A program made the position numbers and the translations under genes. Below the pieces are notes generated by a model. It did not search any database and was not told the DNA's origin. It saw only the letters and a program-made list of their open reading frames with translations. From NCBI RefSeq assembly GCF_000165425.1, contig NW_001799644.1, positions 67,215 through 131,214 on the forward strand: a stretch of 64,000 nucleotides of DNA, read 5' to 3'. The DNA is from Paramecium tetraurelia (Eukaryota; Ciliophora; Oligohymenophorea; Peniculida; Parameciidae). The stretch's first letter is position 1; every line of letters begins with the position of its first letter. Of this stretch, positions 21,231 to 33,692 are shown one piece after another.

Positions 21231-24035
21231 TCAAGACTTCTACTTTTTTCCTTTTCTTCTAGAAACTTGTCTTCTCTTTTTTCCTTTTCCAACTCTGGCT
21301 TTAGCTTTCATAGCTCTTTTATCTTTTTTCAGTCTCTTATCCACAGTCAGAACTTTCCTAGAGCTTTTGAATTCTAGAATTTAATTTATATTTATACTTC
21401 CACTTGCTTAACCTTTCCTAGCCACAATGACCTTTCTCTCCTACTCTTTTTAAATATTGGCTTTTTCTTTGTTATAGATTCTTCTCACTTGTTGCATTTT
21501 AGTCTTTTAATTGATACCATCAGTATCAAAAACTGTTTAAGCTTTCTTTGCTGCAGTCTTAAGTTTTTTTTAAGCCTTTTTCCATTTTCTAATCTTGGCT
21601 TCCATAATCTTGAATAATAATACGGTTTAAATACCTTTTTAGGCACTCGAGAGTTAATTTCATATAATCTTTGTTTTTCCTATTAAAATTCCTCTTTTGT
21701 AATAGGTTCCATCTTAAATACATGTCTTTCTTCATCATCTACAAACCATTAAGGCAAATCTTAATCTTCCCATTTGTCTCTTCCAAATGAATTTTCAATA
21801 ATTTATTCTCTAGTCTTTTTCCTCATCATCTTTTTTGCCAATGCTAGATTACTAGCTAATTAATCAATATCATAATCCTCTATTCTTTTTTCTGGGACGA
21901 TTTCTAATTCTTTATGATTTGGATCCTTGTCAGATGCTTACTTAGCTTTCTTCTCTTCTCTGGCAGCTATCTTCTTAAGTTGTCTTCTTCTTTTTTCCAT
22001 ATCTGAAATGGGAAGATTAAGTTCAAACTATTTAACTTTCTCGTCTTCTCCTGGTAATGGATCTTGAGTAATTTTTGCATCTAAATAGATTAACAAAATA
22101 TATACTTAATTTTTTTTGATATTCCATTTCTTTTTTGTCAACCCTTCTCAATAGATCAACATCTTTATTATCATCTAATTAGTTTAAGTCGTCCTGAATT
22201 TACTTCTAAAGATTTTTCAGTTATTTTGGATCCATAACTTTTTCTTCCAATTCGTCACTATCTGAGTCATTCTTGAATTTATCAGCTGCTTATTCCTTAT
22301 CAGTTTTCTCTTTTTTCTTCTTATCCAATTATGTAATATTTTAATTCTTCAAAGGATTGTCAAATACATCCTCTTTTTATGTTTTAAGTTATTCCTTTAA
22401 TTTTTAGAACCCCTCCTTATCAAAAAATTTACTCTTTAAATCTGAAACTTTTAAGTGATCCTCTTATTTCTTCACTCTTTTAATTGGTTTGCAAGCAAGC
22501 TCATCAGCATCAACTTCTTCTTACTCAGATTCTAGGGCTTACTTCTTATTTCTAATTCTTTCTAAAGCATTTTCTTTCTTCTATTTTTTGTTTTCATAAA
22601 TTAATTCTAAATTTTTATCTAATTATTTTTAATTGTTAAATTCCAATTTCTCTTTCTTTAGTTTCTCCTCTTGTTTATCTTCTACATCCACATATCCTAA
22701 TTTGAGTATATTCTTATGCTTGGAAAATTAGAATAACTCTTAATCTTCTTCTTGAGGAGTGAATCCTATTCCCCTTCCTGATAGTTTCTTCTCTTACTAA
22801 GCTTACTTTTATTTTTATTTTCTTTATTCCTTTAATTCCTTCTTCTATTCCTCAATATATTATTATTCCAAAGCTTCCTTTTGTTTATCTACTAATTTAT
22901 CAAGATCATCTTATTCCTCTGCTTCTTCCTCATTTACTTCATCATCTTATCCTTCTCCTTCAGCCTCATCTAGATCTTCATATTCAGCACTTTCTTGTTG
23001 CTCCTATTTTTCTAGTTACTTTTATTCTTTCTTTTATTTTGATAAGAAATGCTTGATCTTACTTCTCCATTTTAATAATTATATAATTTCTCTCTTTCCT
23101 AATACTTTGATATCCTCCATCAATATTTCATAATCCTAAGGAGGCTTAGCAAGACCCAAATACTTTTGCTTAGCTTCTTCAGTCATCTTGATTCCTGCAT
23201 ATTCAATAAAGATTGGATATGGATTTTCTGCATGAAGAAACTCTTCAAAATCAATCATCTAATACACAGTTTAATGAACATCATCAGCATATCCGCTTCT
23301 ATGTCTTTAGGTTCTCTTTTAAAGAATTTTGTCAACTGAGACAATTTCTTTCTGGATCTATTATTACAACATATCGGTTTCAGTATCTTTGAACACATGT
23401 TTAGAATCAAATAACTTCTCATCAATGTATTCTGGTGCTAAATAGTCTAAACAAACAACAAAAATTTCAGCTGACACAAATCTACTTGCTAAGGGTTTAG
23501 TGGCTTCTACCTTTGAGAAAAATTTATTAAAGACCCACATTAAGGAATTGTAATCTGTTGATCTAAATACCTTTGTCACAAACACACCTCCCTTCTTTAA
23601 AAATTAAGATGCCAATCTCAAGGCTGATAAGACTAGATCATTTTAGTTATATGCATCCTTAGCCCAACTGGCTCCCACATTAGGAGCACCATCATGTAAG
23701 AATACATCTGCTTTTTATGGTATTTCCTTTTTAAGCAATTACACACATTGTGGTGTTGTAATGTCTTAGGTGAATGCTTTGCATCCTGGAATTGGTTTGA
23801 TGTGAACCAAATCCAAACCAATTATGATTGAACTTGTAGGCATTATTTGAGCACACACTTGCATCCATCCTCCTGGGGCTGCACATAAATCTACGACTGT
23901 TCTTGCATTATTGAGAAAATTGTATTTGCGATTTAATTAGAACAATTTAAACGCTGCTCTTGATCTATATCCTTGATCCTTAGCAAGGTTGTAATATTTA
24001 TCCAGTCGAGAACGTGCTTTTGTTTTTCTAGGCAT
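21231..24035 (-). CDS. SPB1: rRNA 2'-O-methyltransferase SPB1
   Basis: An FtsJ-family nucleolar enzyme of about 910 aa that methylates 25S/28S rRNA during 60S maturation. The N-terminal 220 residues form the Rossmann methyltransferase: [17 protein letters not shown], the SAM motif [41 protein letters not shown] and [10 protein letters not shown]. The K-D-K-E catalytic tetrad is in place. After it come the long Glu/Lys-rich middle and the basic Spb1 C-terminal domain ([28 protein letters not shown]), ending in a Lys/Arg-rich nucleolar-type tail. Introns at 22081-22105 (25 nt) and about 21645 (23 nt, ending AAG) are needed. A third, 24-nt, in-frame intron near 21380 is likely. Confidence 0.95.
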
Positions 24036-24229
24036 TTTGGTTATTAAAATTAATTTGTGACCAGAATAATAATTTACATACAATATCAATTATTTTGTAT
24101 TCAATAATTATAATTAAGAGCATCCATTGAAAAAATAAAAATAAACAAAAACTTTTATGAATCAAAATTCAATTTTTCCTGTTAACTAATTGTTTTATTA
24201 ATTTTTGACTGTTGTCTAGTTTTGGAACA

Positions 24230-25791
24230 TCATTTAATCTATTCTGAATTTACAATTATAATTTTCTAATTTAAAATATTAAGATACTGTAAATTGGTTT
24301 ATTAAAATTTAGTTTATTTTAATTGATTTTCCAAATTGAAGTTTTCTTAATCTAATCTTATCTTATTTTGCTATTAAATTGGAGTGGAAGGAGCTGAACT
24401 CTTCTGTTTAAATTCCATCTATTTACAGTAATTAGCAGTTAATGGAAATCCTTTCTATTCATGTACAGACTTATGGGTTTCCTATTTTTGAGTCATCATT
24501 TAATTGAAAGACTTTTAAAGAGTACTGATTTATTCCCCATATTTAAGTTTTACTTTTTAAATTTCATTCTGCATCTCTTGATTCAATTGAATAATTTTAT
24601 CTTCAATTTGCTTCTTTTTCAGCAGAGGGGATTCTGCAATTGCAGGAGTTCTTTATTGATTCAAACTTTATAACCCAAATTCGGACTAATAAAAATAAAT
24701 ACAGTCGATACCACTCTATTCATTGCTTTTTCATACTTATCTGCATCTTGATATTGATGTTCTAGCATCGTTCCTGTTTCATTCATTTGAATATCATCAA
24801 TATTGTTGATAATCATTGTTCCTAGATCTTCTTCCTCTTCGCATTCTATTAAGGTATCTAATGGGACTCCAATCTATTCTTGGGAGAATTGAAATTATTA
24901 TTCATCCTATTTCTTCTACTTACTTAATTTATATGATTCGATTTGCTTTTTGCATTTAAGCATGAATTATTGAATGTATTCTCTACTCTTACAATATTTT
25001 TGAAAAAAGGGGTCTTATAATAATTCTTTAGTGGAGGGCCTCTCTTTGGGATCTAAAGTAAGGCATCTTTTTACAAATTAATTGAATTCTCTTGACCATT
25101 TACTTTAATCAGTCAATGAGTTGGGGGGATTATTTTTAATAGCAAACATCGCTCTAATTGGATGTATATGTGCATAGGGTGGTTCCCCTTCTGCCATTTC
25201 AATTGCTGTGATTCCCAAGGACCAAATGTCAGTCTTTTTGCTGTATCTTGATTTGAGTAGAATCTCTGGTGACATCCAAAAAGGACTTCCAATCACTGTA
25301 TCAGTGTCAGCCATAGTGTGTACCAGTTATGTGGAAACACCAAAATCAGCTAATTTAATATTGCCCAAATGATCAATTAGAATATTTCCACATTTAACAT
25401 CTCGATGTATTTTTTTATGGCTGTGCATGTAATCAATGCCTTTAACTGTTTAATATAGAATGGTGGCAATTATTTCTTCAGGCAAAGGATATTGCAAAGC
25501 CTTAATCAGTTCTAAAACACTTCCTCCTGAACAATATTCCATGATTAACCACAATTATCCATTTGAATGATAGGATCCGAAATATTTGACTATGTTATCA
25601 CATCTACAATCTCTGAGTATTTGAATTTCTCTTTTGAGGGATTCAATCTCTCCAGAAGATGGTACTATCTTTATGGCAACTGCCTTCCCATTGTCCAATT
25701 GTATCCCCTTGTAAACTTAGCCATACGATCCCTCTCCAATTACACATTCTAAACGATAATAATTCTCGGGGTTGATTTGAGTTTCATTCAT
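24230..25791 (-). CDS. STE20/MST-type (Hippo) protein kinase
   Basis: A 511-aa Ser/Thr kinase with one 26-nt intron. The kinase domain fills residues 10-270: [60 protein letters not shown], the STE20 signature GSPFWMSPE and [19 protein letters not shown]. Order and wording are closest to MST1/2 of the GCK-II group. An acidic linker ([19 protein letters not shown]) follows, as in MST kinases. Near residues 390-440 a Gln/Glu/Lys helix ([20 protein letters not shown]) vaguely resembles a SARAH dimerisation helix, which is uncertain. Hippo-type kinases act with MOB/NDR partners in morphogenesis and division. It starts 102 bp from the divergent uL30 gene. Confidence 0.93.
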
Positions 25792-25893
25792 ATTTTGAAT
25801 TTATTTAAATTAATCGTTGATGGATAATATACCACAAGCACAGTATAATATTTGCTTATCATTTAAAGGAAGAAATATGTTCTCACAGACATA

Positions 25894-26703
25894 ATGAAAA
25901 AGAGAAAGCATCAATCAAGTCTGAATGAGGAGAGAGCACGTTAAATTAAGGAGAGAATCCAGAAGAAAAAATAAAAGACTAAGGATTTTGTGCATCCTGA
26001 AAAGTTTGTGGACAAGTATCGTAAATAACAAACAGCATATTCCTATTTTAAAAGAAAAGTACTTTCAATCTATAATTTAATTAGGAACGCAAACAAAATT
26101 TAGAAACAGTCGATGCGAAATCTATTCCAATTAATAAAACATTACTTGTGGTGAGAATTAGAGGGTATACAAATTTAACTAGATTATTTTTAGTGTTAAA
26201 GATATCTCCAACAGACAACAAAAAATACTGAAGGAACTAAGATTAAACAAGGTTAACACAGCTGTTTTTGTGAAGACTACTGTAGATATTTGGAAGAAGT
26301 TGAAATTAGTTGAGAATTACATTACCTATGGGTAATGATTCCAAATCTATTTAGATTGCCAACACGATAAATTATCAACGATTTAATTGTCAAGAGAGGA
26401 CACATCATGAAAGATAAAGAAATTATTGCATTGAAATCAAATGAAATCATCGAAGAGTATATGAGTGAGAAAGACATTATTTGTGTTGAGGACATTGTGA
26501 ATACAATTGCAAATGCATCAGAGAATTTCGACTTTGTTACCAAATTCTTAGTGTATTATATTTAAATAATCATTAGACCATTAAAATTAAATCATCCTGA
26601 AGGACAATTAAAAAGTGGCAAGATTAAAAAGCCATTGACCAAACAAGGCGAGTGGGGTTACAGGGAGGAAAGAATAAACAGCCTTGTAGAAAACATGATT
26701 TGA
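25894..26703 (+). CDS. uL30 family protein (ribosomal L7 or Rlp7-like)
   Basis: A 235-aa protein in five exons (introns of 26, 29, 23 and 24 nt, exact codon count). It has the basic N-terminal helix of eukaryotic L7, the uL30 core (TLLVVRIRG, ILKELRLNKVNTAVFVK, VENYITYGLPTRQIINDLIVKRG) and the closing region (IICVEDIVNTIA, FLVPLKLNHPEGQL, EERINSLVENMI). L7 is a 60S protein. Rlp7/RPL7L1 is its nucleolar relative that acts at ITS2. Divergence at positions usually strict in L7 (LTDN replaced by LKSN, FLWPFKL by FLVPLKL) favours the Rlp7-like paralogue, but I cannot decide. In-frame checks support all four introns. Confidence 0.85.
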
Positions 26704-27032
26704 TTTATATTATATATGTTATCAAATTATATTAATATCTCCAAAATTATTATCCTAATAAATTTCAATTGCAATTTAGATATTGCAATTTAATTTAGAT
26801 AGTAAATTTTATTGTACTTTTTGCTAATGTGATAAATTGAATCGCATTAACAAATTTCATTAATTATTTTGAATTCAAAATAAAATATCATGTAATAGCA
26901 GACTGTCGATGAAAGCATTCTCTAATAAGTATTTTACTCAAATAATTGTAGTTGAGACGCATTTTAAGTTTTGACTTCTTAAGTAGAAACTATTTTCTAT
27001 TAAGAAAATTTGATCCGAACTCAGGGTATGTA
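26704..27032. other. Intergenic, possible 5' exon
   Basis: About 330 bp of AT-rich spacer. From about 26909 a short frame (MKAFSNKYFTQIIV) could be an upstream exon of the next gene, because 27028-27050 resembles a 23-nt intron. The phases do not join cleanly, so I left it out of the gene. Confidence 0.4.
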
Positions 27033-28270
27033 ATGCTTCAGAGTTTAGCCAAAGAAAAAAGCTTTAGACCTTTAATAGATTACCCCTATGGAATAGAGGC
27101 ACTCGTCAATGTATAAATAAGTCATATTTGATTTTTAGATATTGATCCAATACAACTACAGTAATTGGATTTTTGATCAAACTTTCAATGTAGTTCGACC
27201 CATCTTTGCATAAGAGAGAAAATAAGTCCAAATTTTGATCAAAAAGAATTAAGTAGATGATTTCAAGACATTTTTACAAGAATTAGATCTTGTAAAGGAA
27301 TGTGAAGTGTAGGAAGCAGAGTACATTGCAAATAAGGATATGATAAAGTTGTTCATCATTTTTGACAATGAAGATGAAGCATAAATGAACTTTAGCAAAA
27401 TCTAATAACAAAAAGCTACAGTAACTTATTAATATAAAATCTAGTACTCAATACAAAATGCTAAAATGGAAGAAGTTGATTACTTCACCAAATTTCTTAA
27501 CATTGTTCAATCCAAACAATAATAATTTTAAGAGTACAGGATGAATAACCCGAGAAATTATGAAGATAGGCAAGCCGAAGATTAATAATTTTCACATTAA
27601 TAAACACAAAATTAATAATAATAGAAATTCTATTAGCACCATTAACAAGAAAAACAATAATAATAAGATTACACCTCCTCAGATATTGTTAATTAAAGAT
27701 TGAATCAGATCAGATCAAGTGATAGAATAGAATTCAATTATGCCCCACTTTAAGAACAGTAGTCCCTGTTCTCCTTTGTGCCTCTTGTCAACCCTACACA
27801 ATAAGTGGCAGTTTAATATAGCACTTAATTTATTGAGAAGAAAAACTCAATTGAAATATTACCCTCAGAGGTAGTTCCTGAATGCGCACGAAAAGAGGAT
27901 GCTGAATAAATTGAGACTCAAAATAATTAGATGCAAATTACAAGAGAAACAGAATCCAACAAGGAGAATTCAGTGGAAAGGAATAATTAAAAATCATATT
28001 CAAGGGAGTTATACTAAGAAAAGTAGCACTTCAAACCTGGATATTAATAAAATGGATATGTAATTATTATTTCTAACTTAGTAATAGAAGAGAAGAAATA
28101 ACTATGATTACAATCAAAGTAAATATCATAACAATAGAAAACCACAATATTATAGTATTAAATTAAGTAATTTAGATCGTTTAGAGGATGACCTAAAGGA
28201 ATTTACTGGGTATAAGAAATACCAACAACGATAATAGAAGGAATATTATGAATTAAAGAAGGAATATTGA
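27033..28270 (+). CDS. Gln-rich protein of unknown function
   Basis: A 395-aa protein in three exons (introns of 28 and 22 nt, exact codon count). The first 170 residues look globular (FRPLIDYPYGIEALVNIL, WIFDQTFNVVRPIF, MIKLFIIFDNEDEAQ). The middle is poly-Gln and Asn-rich low complexity, almost entirely encoded by TAA/TAG with some CAA. The last 60 residues are charged and Tyr-rich (SNLDRLEDDLKEFTGYKKYQQ). No catalytic motif is visible. Q-rich tracts with tyrosine are seen in RNA-granule and cortical proteins, but that is only a hint. The start is uncertain because 27028-27050 could itself be an intron, which would place the ATG further upstream. Confidence 0.65.
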
Positions 28271-28653
28271 TTTCTCAATCATTTTTGTTATTCCATAACT
28301 TTACATTCTCCAAACCAATCCTTATATATATTATTAATGTTTCCAAGAGATTAACTTCACTTTTATTCAAACTGACTTGTATTCTCAAATCTTAGACTTC
28401 TATGGAGACAATCAATTTAAATAGACAAAATTATAAGGTTCATTCTATAAACTTATTCCATAGATAAAAATCGCATAGATTTCCAAAATTTTTTTCTTGT
28501 TGTGTTTTAATTGGATTATGCAATCAAGAATTATGCAGATAAATTCCTAAATTCGTTATTACAACTCTTTCTAAGATTTAAGAATATAGATTGAGAGTTA
28601 TCAATAATTGTGAAATATTTTATTATATTTTATTCAATAATAATTCTTACAGA
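28271..28653. other. AT-rich intergenic region
   Basis: About 380 bp of AT-rich sequence between two plus-strand genes. It should hold the 3' flank of one and the promoter of VPS35L. I saw no gene, repeat or RNA. Confidence 0.6.
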
Positions 28654-31600
28654 ATGGCATCATAGATGTATTCATTTATTAGAATTTCATTAGAGTATTT
28701 AAGGAGAAGGATTACGAATTTATTTACAAAACCAGAGTCATTTAATTATAATAAACTACAGACAATCCATTGAGATTAGACAGACCAAAGGTTACAATAC
28801 AAAGAGGAAGGAAAGCCAATGTATAAATAAGAACAAAAGGAAATTTCGTTGATCCTTTGTCAAGAGCAGCTACTTAAAAAGCTTAAACAAATCCATTAAG
28901 CAGACCACAAACCGTGGATCCATTGGCTAGACCTTCAGCTTAACCAACTCAAAAAATAGAATAGTCATAATCACAAGCCTAGGCGAAAAGTGTTGAGCCA
29001 AATAAGCCATAATAATAATAATAGGAAGGCAAACTTGAGATTGATGCAGAAGAGAAATAATTAAAAGCAACAGGAGAATTTTCAATTTATTGGTCGGAAA
29101 TAAGAGAGGACTTCTAAAACATATTTCAAATTAAAACATACGATTTAGAGCAACCAGTACCAAATGTATAAACAAATTATATGCTAGCCTTTTGGATCTA
29201 ATGTTCAAGCTATGAATTAATTTGATGGATAAGCTAAATCAGCATATAGTGGAGACAGCAAAATTGAATATTAGACACAGGCTCCAAAGTAAGGGACTTA
29301 AAAAATGATCTTATAAAAAACATACATTCAAAAGGTCTTGGATATCAGAAGAGATTTAAAGAGACAATGGATTAATGGAGACAAGGTGGCATCATTATAA
29401 TTAGCAATCTAATCTTGCAAATTACTAATTGATAATGATAAGCCTCTCTTCGCTCCTGTCAAATATGTTTACATTATTGACATTTTGGAAACCTTTGGTA
29501 AATTCGTAATTGAGAGATTGTTAAAATTAAGTTATCCACAGTATACAGACTAAAAGATTGCTGAAATCAGTTTATAAAGTGTGGTTGGATCAAACATCTC
29601 TGAAACAGCTTCAGAAATAGGAAGAAATTGGATAAATAAAATAGGATCTATAAGAGAATTATTACCTCGATTGTATGTGGAAGCCACTCTGTTGAAGGTT
29701 TATTATTTTATTGATTAAACCTAAATTAAACCAATATTCCAAAGACTTATTAAATAAGTCAGGGCAATTGGTGATTATATCAATGTACACTGTTTTTGTA
29801 TTCAATTAGGCTTTGTACTTTGCACTTTATCTATTTAGAATAGGAGCTGAATTATTCTCAGGCGAGAAGGATTATCTCATATCTACATTAAAAGATTTCT
29901 TTATCTATATGAATCAAAAAACTAAATTTGGCAAATTAGATGTCTAAGGAGACTAATATCTAAGACTTTTTGAACCATATTTAATATAGACATTTAGACA
30001 ATATTCACAAAATTGTACAGAAGTAACTTATTTAATTAACTTCAATTTAGAGAGAATTTAAGGATATTTTTGAACATTTTAGATAGAGTACTTAAAATCA
30101 TTTTGTTTTGAAAAAAATGATTGAATAATTTTAGGCTGTTCATATTAGTACACTAGCATTAGAGTTATTTTCAATAATGCAAGCTTATCCTGTGGATAAT
30201 AAATATTAATTATATGCTTGCTTTTTACCTAAAATAGCTAAGGGATTAACTAATGTAGCTGCTGGTGCTGAGATATGTGAGTATGTTTTATAGGACATTT
30301 TATAAATAAAGTCATTTTCACTCTTTTTAGAGATCTTGGCATCATTAATTGAATTGATTTTTAGATCCTTTTAGGGATATCAGAAAAATTAATTCTTTTT
30401 CTTGATATTATAAAGATTCAATGATTTATTTAGTATGGTTGAAAAGGATCAAGTGAATACCAATTAAAGTAGGGATACTTTTATCAAATTGCATTAATTT
30501 ATTATTAAAATATTTTAAGATTCTTAAGATATTTCAGAAATACTCTAAATTGACACATTTATTACTTGTATCTAATTTTTCCCTGAAGACATGAAGAAGC
30601 TAGTGTGTAATGATTTGCTTTCGATGATAATAAATAGGGATCAGAAAGAAAAAATCACTGATCCTATGGCAGTGCATTCAATTGTAAAGTTAACAGCAAA
30701 TTTGAATAATAAGAAATCAATTACCAAGGATGAATAAAAAAGCTTGGCAAAAATAATTAATTAATTATTGTAAAAGATTGATTTTGGTAAAGATTTAGAA
30801 TAAACATTGAATCTATATGCTGAAATGAGAGCTTAATTTGGAAATATAAAGTGGGTTATCTGAAATTTTGATAGATAGAGCTTTGGATTTTAATTTTTTA
30901 AAGGGCAAGCGATTGTCGAAGGGGAAAATATCAAAAAGAAGATAATTTCATTTTTTTAGGCTTGGCATAGCTTATAGTTTTATCACTATTCCCACAATAG
31001 ATAATCCAATATCTAGGTTGAGAAAATATATTCAAGTGGCTCAAGTTGGTTTATCATTGAATTTATTATCATAAAGTGAAGCAGTCATTAAAACTACTAT
31101 TGAAAATCTTCTTGAATTACCTGAAACATTTAATGGTCGACCCATCGATGAAATCGTTGTGCCATACATTTTGGACTTAATTTCCTTCATTATTGTTGTC
31201 CCTGACGACCCTTCTGCTGGCTACTTGAATATTTTCCAAGGCTTGTTGAAAGCACTTGAGTAGCTCAAATGGAATCCAAAGAATGGAGGAATTCACGCAA
31301 TAGTAATATATGTTAATTGCATTCAATACTTATGTGCTTAAGTTTAAGAAAGATTGCCTTATCATTTTGAGAATGTTAAATCTAATGATGCTTTGTTCAA
31401 TAAGGACTCTTAATTTAGTTTGACCATATTGGAATTAGTGCAATAATTGTATGTTAAATTGGGGGAACAAGCTTAAGCAATTCTAAAATCAAATATTACC
31501 GATTCAATAGTAAGATTATGTTTTATATAAAAAGGAAAATGGTTTGATTGTAAAGCAGATGTTAAGTTGCTTGAATAGATTGCTATTGTTATTAAAATTT

Positions 31601-31836
31601 AATAAAGAAGCAGAAACTACATTTACAATAATGGTTGATTTAATATATAAAAAAATAAATGAATTAAACAGAGATAGAACAGGAAAGGTGTAATTGACCA
31701 TATTAAAAGCATATTTCCTCTAAACTTTTATTAGCATTGAGAAGTCAACTACAGTAATCAATTATTAATAATTTAGTTTAATTTTGAGGAGAAAAAGAAT
31801 TAAATGGTAAGTATCTTAGAAAGCGCAAAAAATTGA
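28654..31836 (+). CDS. VPS35L: VPS35L (C16orf62), retriever complex subunit
   Basis: An alpha-solenoid of about 1,000 aa related to the VPS35 retromer scaffold. With VPS26C and VPS29 it forms retriever, which recycles membrane cargo from endosomes. Diagnostic stretches are SIYWSEIREDFQNIF, TYIQKVLDIRRDLKRQWING, SLQLAIQSCKLLID, GSIRELLPRLYVEATLLKVY, QRLIKQVRAIGDYIN, LYLFRIGAELF, DFGKDLEQTLNLYAEMRAQF and, near the end, FIIVVPDDPSAGYLNIFQGL. A Pro/Gln-rich stretch occupies roughly residues 40-130. Introns of 26, 22, 25 and 28 nt and a last one of 23 nt are clear. The join around 30850-30970 is not resolved. The stop lies 107 bp from the stop of the convergent PAP2 gene. Confidence 0.9.
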
Positions 31837-31943
31837 ACATTAATTTCATTTAGACGTTATATTTAATAAGTGTATTTCTTGCAAATTCTCAATATTTAAA
31901 TTATTCTAAACTTTTTAGTACAATAAATATTATAATCAAAATT

Positions 31944-33306
31944 TCAAACCATTTCAGTTTCTGATTGATCAACCTAACTGATTCGACTAAATTGCTATCT
32001 TTTAATAAATGATTCTGCTAATCTGAGTCCCAGAGGAATTATCATTAAAAACAATATGGATATTTTTATATAGTGAAATTAAGCAAAAAATATTTTGCAT
32101 AGCAATCTCTTTGTTTCAGACGGCCCTCCTATTCTACTTGTTGCTTTCTTTTCAAAGCTCTAAATCCAATACATAGCAATATAGGTCAGGAGGTACTGAA
32201 TATTTTAGCCAATTTAGGTTAATATTTAATCCGATTCAATTTTGATTAGCATTTATTATTTTGAATAGAAAGCTAACAAATAACAAGGGAAAAATAATAT
32301 TGAAAATCCAGAGATATCATGAGTTTCAAATTTAGTTTTAGGATTATACCCTCCTCCCCTTGTACAGAGTGGCTATTTTAAGATATTTTATTTCCATTAT
32401 TATTTCATATCTATTAGTGATTGTTCATAATGCCTTTCAAAATACAAGAGAAATGCTAAGGCAAACACTATCAATGAGACCAATAATATTTTTAGATATC
32501 TATATTGGTTTAACAATAGTGAGTTGCTGAAAGCTTTCTGTATCATTTTCTCCAAACCACAATAGTAATATATGTAAAGTATATATCCTCCTATGATCCA
32601 ACCTATAACGATTTAATTTAAGAAATGAACACCAAAGTATAATCTCCCAATACCTATTAGGAATGCAAAGGTTGCAATAAACATCTTATACTTTGAATAG
32701 GAGATATATTGATTTTCATAAATTGAATTATACAATTCAGAACTAAGAATTAATTAAAAGAATACTTAGAGATTTCTTTTTAGTCGTATATCTGTTTTTC
32801 AGAATCCAAGAGTATACTGTTCTCGGAATGGTTGTATTTCTTTAATACAATAGTTTCAATTAGTATTGCATAGAACACAAAAGACCTCAGGGAATGGCCA
32901 CTTGGATCTCCATACCCAGTATAGCAGAAATCCAGTTTGATCTGTGGATCTAGGTAAAATGGTCTTGGTTGAGTCATAACCATCTTTATTAAGTTGCCAA
33001 ATGCTGCGGCTATTGCATTCATAGTAATGAGCTTGAATATCTGAATTTTGTTTTAAGCTTTCAACCAAATCAAAATTGTTAAGACATTAGTGCATTCTGC
33101 ATCACCTGCAGTTGAGAATATCAAGAGTATGTACTCTAAAATATTTTAAGAGTTGTACCGAATATTCCAGTTTCTTTTCCATATTCAAATTAAATTTGGA
33201 GAAATTTGGTGATTTCATTACTTATGTTGTATGTTAAGCCTCCAAAAAAGTGGTCCAAAACCAAAAGAAATAGGAGTATCAAAGTTGAGAATATTAGTTT
33301 GTACAT
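31944..33306 (-). CDS. PAP2-family membrane phosphatase with altered third motif
   Basis: A 438-aa protein in three exons (two 23-nt introns, exact codon count). A hydrophobic start (LIFSTLILLFLLVLDHFFG) precedes the phosphatase motifs: C1 KMVMTQPRP, C2 DPSGHS and C3 GRLYFGVHFLNQ. C3 normally reads SRx5Hx3D; here Ser is Gly and the final Asp is Gln (a TAA codon). Several membrane helices surround the motifs (IVIGWIIGGYILYIYY, ILLVSLIVFALAFLLYF). After the PAP2 core an extra 120 residues with another two hydrophobic segments run to TGA 31944. PAP2 enzymes dephosphorylate lipid or dolichyl phosphates in the ER. Activity here is uncertain because of C3. Confidence 0.85.
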
Positions 33307-33692
33307 TAAATAAAGAAAATTAGAATTCAAAAGAATTTAAAATTAACTTCTGAAATTCCAATATTCTTATCAAGAGTTATGATTATTTTACATTAAATAA
33401 TATTTAATAAATTTTACATTAGCATTAGAAAAAGATAAAATCCATCCTTATTGAATGATTTTTTAGACAAGGATTGTATAGTTAATTTGGATACCATGTA
33501 TCTCAGAACTTTACATTAATGAATAAATTAGATTATCGTTAATTTATTGTAAGATTCATCAATTCTAAGCTCTATGATTTAATGAAAATATGAACTTCTC
33601 CATCCCCCATACTGTTATTTATCATTTAATTCATAAAAAGAAAAGTATATGATATAAATATATTCAACTCTGAATGTTATTTCTAATGTTAA
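33307..33692. other. AT-rich intergenic region
   Basis: A 386-bp spacer between divergent genes, rich in AT, holding the promoters of the PAP2 and Cys-rich genes. I see no open frame with coding character, no repeat and no RNA. Confidence 0.6.
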
